Below are positions 6,474 to 10,393 of a stretch of 10,393 bases of DNA, piece by piece; positions within the stretch are counted from its first letter, which is position 1; every line of letters begins with the position of its first letter. A program made the translations under genes and the position numbers. Below the pieces are notes generated by a model. It searched no databases. It saw only the letters and a program-made list of their open reading frames with translations, and had not been told where the DNA came from. Source of the stretch: Bacteroidales bacterium (GTDB taxonomy: Bacteria; Bacteroidota; Bacteroidia; Bacteroidales; PUMT01); NCBI GenBank assembly GCA_007119075.1, contig SKQJ01000013.1, positions 1 to 10,393 of the forward strand. Direction: 5' to 3'.

Positions 6474-7553
6474 ATGACACCTGAAGAACCCATAAAAACC
6501 TTTTCCCGGCTCGGCACATTCCTGGAGCAATTCAGTGATCCGGAAAAAGCAAGCGGATACATCTCCCCATGGCTGGAAGAACTGAACATCCGGTTTTTCC
6601 AGCCGCTGGAACTGGAAATACAAAACAGCCGGATACACAATCCCTGGTTTACTGAAAATAACGTCCGAAAGGCACTTGGCAGCATCGGAAAATCACTCAG
6701 ACCGGAAAAGCTTGCCGGATGGCTTGAGAAATACAAGCTGCCGGATTTGTCAGCGGACAGGAAAACGATTGCTGTAATAATGGCCGGAAATATTCCGCTT
6801 GTCGGCTTCCATGATATGCTCTGCGTGCTTCTTTCAGGACACAATCTTCTTGCAAAACTTTCCGCAAAAGATGAGCGGCTGCCGAAAATGATAGCGGAAA
6901 TAGCAGGCTATCTGAACAATGATTATGAACGAAGGATCAGGTTTGCAGATGGCGTGTTAAAGAATTTCGATGCCATAATTGCAACCGGCGGAAACAACAC
7001 TTCAAGGTATTTTGAATTCTATTTCGGCAATAGTCCACACATAATAAGAAAAAACCGCAACTCCGCGGCAATTCTGGATGGCTCGGAATCAAGCCGGGAA
7101 TTGCAGTGCCTGTCGGATGACGTTTTCCGCTATTTCGGACTCGGTTGCAGAAATGTTTCAAAGCTTTTTATACCGGGTGAGTATGATATGGGACCGCTGA
7201 TAAGCGCTTTTGAATCATACCGGCATTATGCCGATCATCATCAGTGGGCAAACAACTATGAATACCAGAGAGCTGTTCACCTGATTGACCGTGTCCCGCA
7301 TCTGGACAATGGGTTTGTGATCATGAGGGAAGATGCTTCACCGGCCTCTCCGATTTCGGTAATCAATTATGAAAAGGTTGAAACCACATCCGATGCCTTT
7401 AAAAATGTCCGAAGTCAGGAAGATGCCTTTCAGTGTATTGTCGGGAAGCAGGGCCTGGCTGAAGGCATTACCCCTTTTGGCAACACACAGGATCCTGCGC
7501 TGGATGAATATGCTGACAATATCGATACGATGGAATTCCTTTTAAACCTTTAA
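6474..7553 (+). CDS. LuxC-like acyl-CoA reductase (aldehyde dehydrogenase superfamily)
   Basis: This cytoplasmic enzyme is predicted to reduce a fatty acyl-CoA to the aldehyde using NAD(P)H. The 359-residue product matches the acyl-CoA reductase (LuxC/PF05893) type common in Bacteroidota and is shorter than classical LuxC. Seen: IMAGNIPLVGFHD (102-114) and ATGGNNTSRYFEFYF (170-184) of the nucleotide-binding fold; the active-site segment FGLGCRNVSKLF (221-232), with Cys225 as the likely thioester nucleophile; and a C-terminal part with YADNIDTMEFL. No luxD, luxE, luciferase, ferredoxin or alkane-producing decarbonylase gene is nearby, so the substrate and use (lipid aldehyde or alcohol, wax, or other) are unknown. 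It lies in the run with tRNA modification genes, only 4 nt before the next ORF, so translational coupling is likely. The ATG at 6474 is the first plausible start. Confidence 0.88.
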   Translation: MTPEEPIKTFSRLGTFLEQFSDPEKASGYISPWLEELNIRFFQPLELEIQNSRIHNPWFTENNVRKALGSIGKSLRPEKLAGWLEKYKLPDLSADRKTIAVIMAGNIPLVGFHDMLCVLLSGHNLLAKLSAKDERLPKMIAEIAGYLNNDYERRIRFADGVLKNFDAIIATGGNNTSRYFEFYFGNSPHIIRKNRNSAAILDGSESSRELQCLSDDVFRYFGLGCRNVSKLFIPGEYDMGPLISAFESYRHYADHHQWANNYEYQRAVHLIDRVPHLDNGFVIMREDASPASPISVINYEKVETTSDAFKNVRSQEDAFQCIVGKQGLAEGITPFGNTQDPALDEYADNIDTMEFLLNL

Positions 7554-7557
7554 TAAG

Positions 7558-8001
7558 ATGGTTTTCAGATTCAGACTGATCGGCACCGACGAACATCCCT
7601 TTTACAGGGATTTTGAGATAATGGAAAACCAGACATTTTTTGATTTTCATACTGCAATCCTGGATGAACTGGGCTACGCCAAAAACCAGCTTGCATCATT
7701 CTTCCTGGCTGATGACAACTGGGAAAAAGGACTTGAAATCAACCTGTTTGATATGGCCGAAGACTCCTTCACTCCGGTCACCGATATGGACATAAAGCTG
7801 CACGAACTGATCGGAGGCAGAAACCGACGGCTGCTGTATGTCTTTGACTTTTTCTCCGACCGGGCTTTCTACCTGGAACTCAATATGGTCATCCCACCGG
7901 GAAATGATAAAGACTACCCATGCTGTATCTCAGGCAGCGGCGCTCCGCCCCGGCAAACAATAATTCCGGGATCCCGACCTGATTTTAATGGAAAACAATA
8001 A
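7558..8001 (+). CDS. pRiA4b ORF-3-like (IS1096 passenger TnpR-type) protein
   Basis: This soluble protein belongs to the family named after plasmid pRiA4b ORF-3 and an IS1096 passenger gene. Its function is unknown and it is widespread as an ordinary chromosomal gene in Bacteroidota. The 147-residue product shows the usual parts: an N-terminal strand region VFRFRLIGTDEHPFYRDFEI (2-21); the helix FFDFHTAILDELGY; SFFLADDNWEKGLEI; and LLYVFDFFSDRAFYLEL, ending near GSGAPPRQ. Most Bacteroidota members I recall continue into a long Asp/Glu-rich tail; here the protein stops soon after APPRQ. It starts 4 nt after the reductase and overlaps miaA by 14 nt in another frame, so it is inside the operon. 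Nothing transposon-like surrounds it, so the family name should not be read as a mobile element. Confidence 0.85.
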   Translation: MVFRFRLIGTDEHPFYRDFEIMENQTFFDFHTAILDELGYAKNQLASFFLADDNWEKGLEINLFDMAEDSFTPVTDMDIKLHELIGGRNRRLLYVFDFFSDRAFYLELNMVIPPGNDKDYPCCISGSGAPPRQTIIPGSRPDFNGKQ

Positions 8002-8929
8002 TCAGTCACACGATGCAACACGGACCTGTCTGGCAGTTATAACCGGACCTACGGGGGTTGGCAAAACCCGCATCTGCACCGAGCTCGCCGAACTGTTCGA
8101 TGTTCCGGTTATCTCGGCCGATTCACGGCAAATGTACAGGGAAATGAAAACCGGGACCGCCGTACCTTCCCCGGAAGAATTAAACAGGGTCAGGCATTAT
8201 TTTATCGGGAATCTGTCCATACACGATTATTACAATGCGAGCATGTTTGAGGCGGAATCCATTGCTTTGCTCGAAAAAATATTCAGGAGCAAAAACCTTG
8301 TTTTTATGGCCGGGGGATCCGGACTTTATATTGATGCAGTATGCAGGGGAATAGATGATCTGCCTGCGGTTGATCCGGATCTGAGAAATGACCTTGCAGC
8401 AAAATACCAGAGGCTGGGAATCGGCTGGTTAAGACAGATGTTAAAAAAACTCGATCCTGATCACTATCAGGTTGTTGATCTGAAAAACCCCAACAGGATG
8501 CTCAAGGCGGTGGAAATAAGCATTATGACGGGAAAACCCTATTCGGCATCCCTGGGCGGGAAAAAAAAGAAGAGGAATTTCGGTATTATTAAAATAGGCC
8601 TCGAACTGGAAAGAAAAGAATTGTATGAAAGGATCAACCGCCGGGTTGATGAAATGATTGAAAAAGGCCTGATTGCTGAAGCTGAAGGCCTTTATCCTTT
8701 CAGGCATCTGAATGCGCTGAACACTGTGGGGTATAAAGAGCTTTTTGAATATTTTTCGGGCAATGTCAGCCTGGAAAAAGCCATTGAGCTCATTAAGCGC
8801 AACAGCAGGCACTATGCAAAAAGACAAATGACCTGGCTGGCAAAAGACCCTGAAGTAAAATGGCACCATCCCGATGACCGAAAGGGAATAATTGATTTTA
8901 TTGAGTTTCGGACAGGATTGAAAAGCTAA
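7988..8929 (+). CDS. miaA: tRNA dimethylallyltransferase
   Basis: This cytoplasmic enzyme transfers a dimethylallyl group from DMAPP to N6 of A37 in tRNAs reading UNN codons, the first step toward ms2i6A. The 313-residue product has the usual length. Seen: the P-loop GPTGVGKT (20-27); SADSRQMY (43-50) with the conserved Asp45; MKTGTA (53-58), in the place of the family's GTA-type motif; GGSGLYIDAV (109-118); KNPNRMLKAVEI (166-177); the GYKEL motif (248-252); and HYAKRQMTWL (275-284). The start ATG at 7988 overlaps the upstream gene's end by 14 nt, implying translational coupling. All motifs expected for activity are present. The gene is preceded by the pRiA4b-like protein and followed at 50 nt by the NUDIX gene. 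The first 14 residues are polar and probably disordered. Confidence 0.97.
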   Translation: MENNNQSHDATRTCLAVITGPTGVGKTRICTELAELFDVPVISADSRQMYREMKTGTAVPSPEELNRVRHYFIGNLSIHDYYNASMFEAESIALLEKIFRSKNLVFMAGGSGLYIDAVCRGIDDLPAVDPDLRNDLAAKYQRLGIGWLRQMLKKLDPDHYQVVDLKNPNRMLKAVEISIMTGKPYSASLGGKKKKRNFGIIKIGLELERKELYERINRRVDEMIEKGLIAEAEGLYPFRHLNALNTVGYKELFEYFSGNVSLEKAIELIKRNSRHYAKRQMTWLAKDPEVKWHHPDDRKGIIDFIEFRTGLKS

Positions 8930-8979
8930 GGGTGGACTGCAGCCTTAAATGTGAAATGCAGATTATTTACCTTACAATC

Positions 8980-9450
8980 ATGGAAAATGCAACCGACAAA
9001 TCCGGTGGAAAGTTTACAATAAGGGTCTACGGGCTTTTGATCAACGAAAGAAAGGAAATCTTGCTAAGTGATGAATTCAGATATAAGACCAGAATGACAA
9101 AATTTCCTGGCGGGGGGCTCAAATTTGGTGAGGGACCGGAGGATTGCCTTCTCCGTGAGGCCATAGAAGAGTTTGGTCAGCCGGCAGAAATATTAAGTCA
9201 TTTTTATACAACCGGATTTTTTCAGAAAGCTATGTTTTTTGAAAACCATCAGCTGATAAGCATCTATTACCGGATAAGGCTGAAGGATCCCCCTTCTTTC
9301 CCGGTTTCAGGCAAGCCATTTGATTTTGACAGGGAAACGGATGGCAGCCAGTCTTTCAGATGGAAAAGCCTGGAAAAGCTTAAAATCTCCGACCTGAGCT
9401 TTCCGGTCGACCAACATGTTGCAGGATTGATTATTCACCCTTCTCGCTGA
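8980..9450 (+). CDS. NUDIX hydrolase
   Basis: The NUDIX fold hydrolyses nucleoside diphosphates linked to another moiety, using divalent metal. With the ATG at 8980 the product has 156 residues. The Nudix box is complete at about residues 45-67: Gly45, Glu51, Arg59-Glu60, Glu63-Glu64 and Gly66, with Gln in the last, usually hydrophobic, position. It is preceded by FRYKTRMTKFPGG (33-45). The N-terminal strand FTIRVYGLLINERKEILLSD is typical of Bacteroidota NUDIX proteins. I prefer 8980 to the in-frame GTG at 8932 or ATG at 8956 because the extra residues add nothing family-like. The substrate cannot be read from sequence. The gene ends inside the 3' end of the converging YihY-like gene (20-nt overlap). 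It is probably the last gene of the miaA run. Confidence 0.9.
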   Translation: MENATDKSGGKFTIRVYGLLINERKEILLSDEFRYKTRMTKFPGGGLKFGEGPEDCLLREAIEEFGQPAEILSHFYTTGFFQKAMFFENHQLISIYYRIRLKDPPSFPVSGKPFDFDRETDGSQSFRWKSLEKLKISDLSFPVDQHVAGLIIHPSR

Positions 9451-10330
9451 TTTCGATCCGTACGGCATAATCCTTGGGTTTAATGTCGTAGTCGAAGTAA
9501 CTGGCATACTGCCGGGTTATTTCCGCTCCAAAGAACAGAATAATGGAAGAATAAAAAACCCATAACAGGAATATAACAACCGAACCGGCAGCACCGTACA
9601 TTACACCAATATCGGCCATTCCCAGCGCCAGACCGATAACATATCTCCCAACCACAAAAAGTGCCGCCGTTATTATCGCCCCGATCCAGGTCACCTTCCA
9701 TTTTATTTTGGTATCGGGCAAATACTTGTAAATAAGGGCAAAGATCAGAGTCAGAACACCGAATGAAACAATTATGCTGAGAATTCTTATCAGCACAATC
9801 GCGTATTCGTCTATATATTCAGTGAGGAAATCAGCAAAAAATGCCAGCGCCGCATCAACTATCAATAACACAAGAAGTATAAAACCTATGCTTAATATCA
9901 GGCCAAATGAAAGCAGCCTGTCCTTAAGCGCCTTTAATAAGTTGCTCCTTGGTTTGGCCCTTATTCTCCAGATGAAGTTGAGAGAGTTTTGAAGGATGGT
10001 AAAGAAGGTTGTGGATGCAATAAGGAAAACTGCCAGGCCTATAATAGTTCCAGGTATATTCCTCTCCGTTCCCCTGAAATTCTCAACGATAGTTTCGACG
10101 AATTCAGCCCCTTCTCCTCCTATAAGAGACTCAATTTCATCCAGGATCCTCCGGGTGATTTCATCTTCTTCGAGAATGATGCCCAGAAGAGAAGTAATTA
10201 TTATAAATATGGGAGCAATGGCAAATATTGTAAAAAATGCAGTGGTTCCTGCCAGTTTAATGGGATCATCCTTCTGGTATTGTTTTAAGGCGCGCACTAC
10301 AATTTTTCGTACTGCAAGCAGATATTTCAT
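9431..10330 (-). CDS. YihY/BrkB-family inner-membrane protein
   Basis: This 299-residue polytopic membrane protein belongs to the YihY/UPF0761 (formerly BrkB) family. It was once annotated as RNase BN, which is now considered wrong. Six hydrophobic spans are visible at about 30-52, 93-116, 139-165, 178-201, 213-236 and 246-270. Conserved features include KLAGTTAFFTIFAIAP (25-40), LQNSLNFIW (113-121) and the last span YGAAGSVVIFLLWVFYSSII (245-264), followed by LFFGAEITRQYA. The C-terminal tail is charged. Transport or envelope roles have been suggested for the family but function is unsettled. The ATG (complement of 10328-10330) matches the usual N-terminus. The AT-rich 60 nt upstream hold no clear promoter. 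It is a single-gene unit in this window, convergent with the NUDIX gene. Confidence 0.92.
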   Translation of the reverse strand: MKYLLAVRKIVVRALKQYQKDDPIKLAGTTAFFTIFAIAPIFIIITSLLGIILEEDEITRRILDEIESLIGGEGAEFVETIVENFRGTERNIPGTIIGLAVFLIASTTFFTILQNSLNFIWRIRAKPRSNLLKALKDRLLSFGLILSIGFILLVLLIVDAALAFFADFLTEYIDEYAIVLIRILSIIVSFGVLTLIFALIYKYLPDTKIKWKVTWIGAIITAALFVVGRYVIGLALGMADIGVMYGAAGSVVIFLLWVFYSSIILFFGAEITRQYASYFDYDIKPKDYAVRIEISEKGE

Positions 10331-10393
10331 CTGAATAAAGTGTAGTTATTAAATTTATATTCAATTATTTACTAATGTATGGTATTCATATCC

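Noticed and set aside
7558..8001. Mobile element suggested by the IS1096 passenger TnpR-type family name
   Set aside because: No transposase, terminal inverted repeats or target duplications flank the gene; it sits tightly inside a housekeeping operon.
8441..8869. 142-residue minus-strand frame antisense to miaA
   Set aside because: Phe-rich shadow translation; the plus strand carries all MiaA motifs.

Overview
The window looks like a chromosomal, mostly housekeeping stretch of a Bacteroidota genome, probably Bacteroidales-like. The evidence is protein types common in that phylum (an M56 metallopeptidase fused to a TonB C-terminal domain, a DUF2752 protein next to a CCC-motif membrane protein, a LuxC-like acyl-CoA reductase, a pRiA4b ORF-3-like protein), Bacteroidota-style -7 boxes (TAnnTTTG), and A-rich start contexts without clear Shine-Dalgarno sequences. 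No rRNA, tRNA, CRISPR array, insertion sequence or phage gene is visible.

Layout. Positions 1-289 are noncoding leader DNA before gap (type I glyceraldehyde-3-phosphate dehydrogenase, 290-1297, +), which ends at a good intrinsic terminator (1323-1361). A minus-strand unit converges on it: a lone MacB/FtsX-type ABC permease (3176-1920) followed 44 nt later by a small SiaC-family (DUF1987) regulatory phosphoprotein (1875-1495). A roughly 400-bp divergent intergenic region (3177-3584) separates that unit from a BlaI/MecI-type repressor (3585-3968, +) and an M56 BlaR1-like membrane peptidase carrying a C-terminal TonB domain (4047-5618, +). The repressor has a near-consensus promoter overlapped by an inverted repeat, as expected for autoregulation. 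The two genes are separated by a perfect 18-bp palindrome.

After an A/T hairpin (5677-5703) comes a run of six closely spaced plus-strand genes: DUF2752, CCC-motif membrane protein, acyl-CoA reductase, pRiA4b ORF-3-like protein, miaA (tRNA dimethylallyltransferase) and a NUDIX hydrolase. Gaps are 4-50 nt, with one 14-nt overlap, so they are probably one transcription unit. The NUDIX gene ends tail-to-tail with, and overlaps by 20 nt, a minus-strand YihY/BrkB membrane protein gene (10330-9431).

How the genes work together. The repressor and M56 peptidase form a sense-and-derepress pair, and the TonB domain suggests that the signal or output involves the cell envelope. The permease/SiaC unit and the miaA unit look like co-transcribed genes whose functional links are unclear. 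I see no convincing new multi-gene system. The items most worth a second look are the M56-TonB protein with its operator-like dyad and palindrome, the orphan SiaC-like protein with Ser at the presumed phosphosite, and the orphan LuxC-like reductase.
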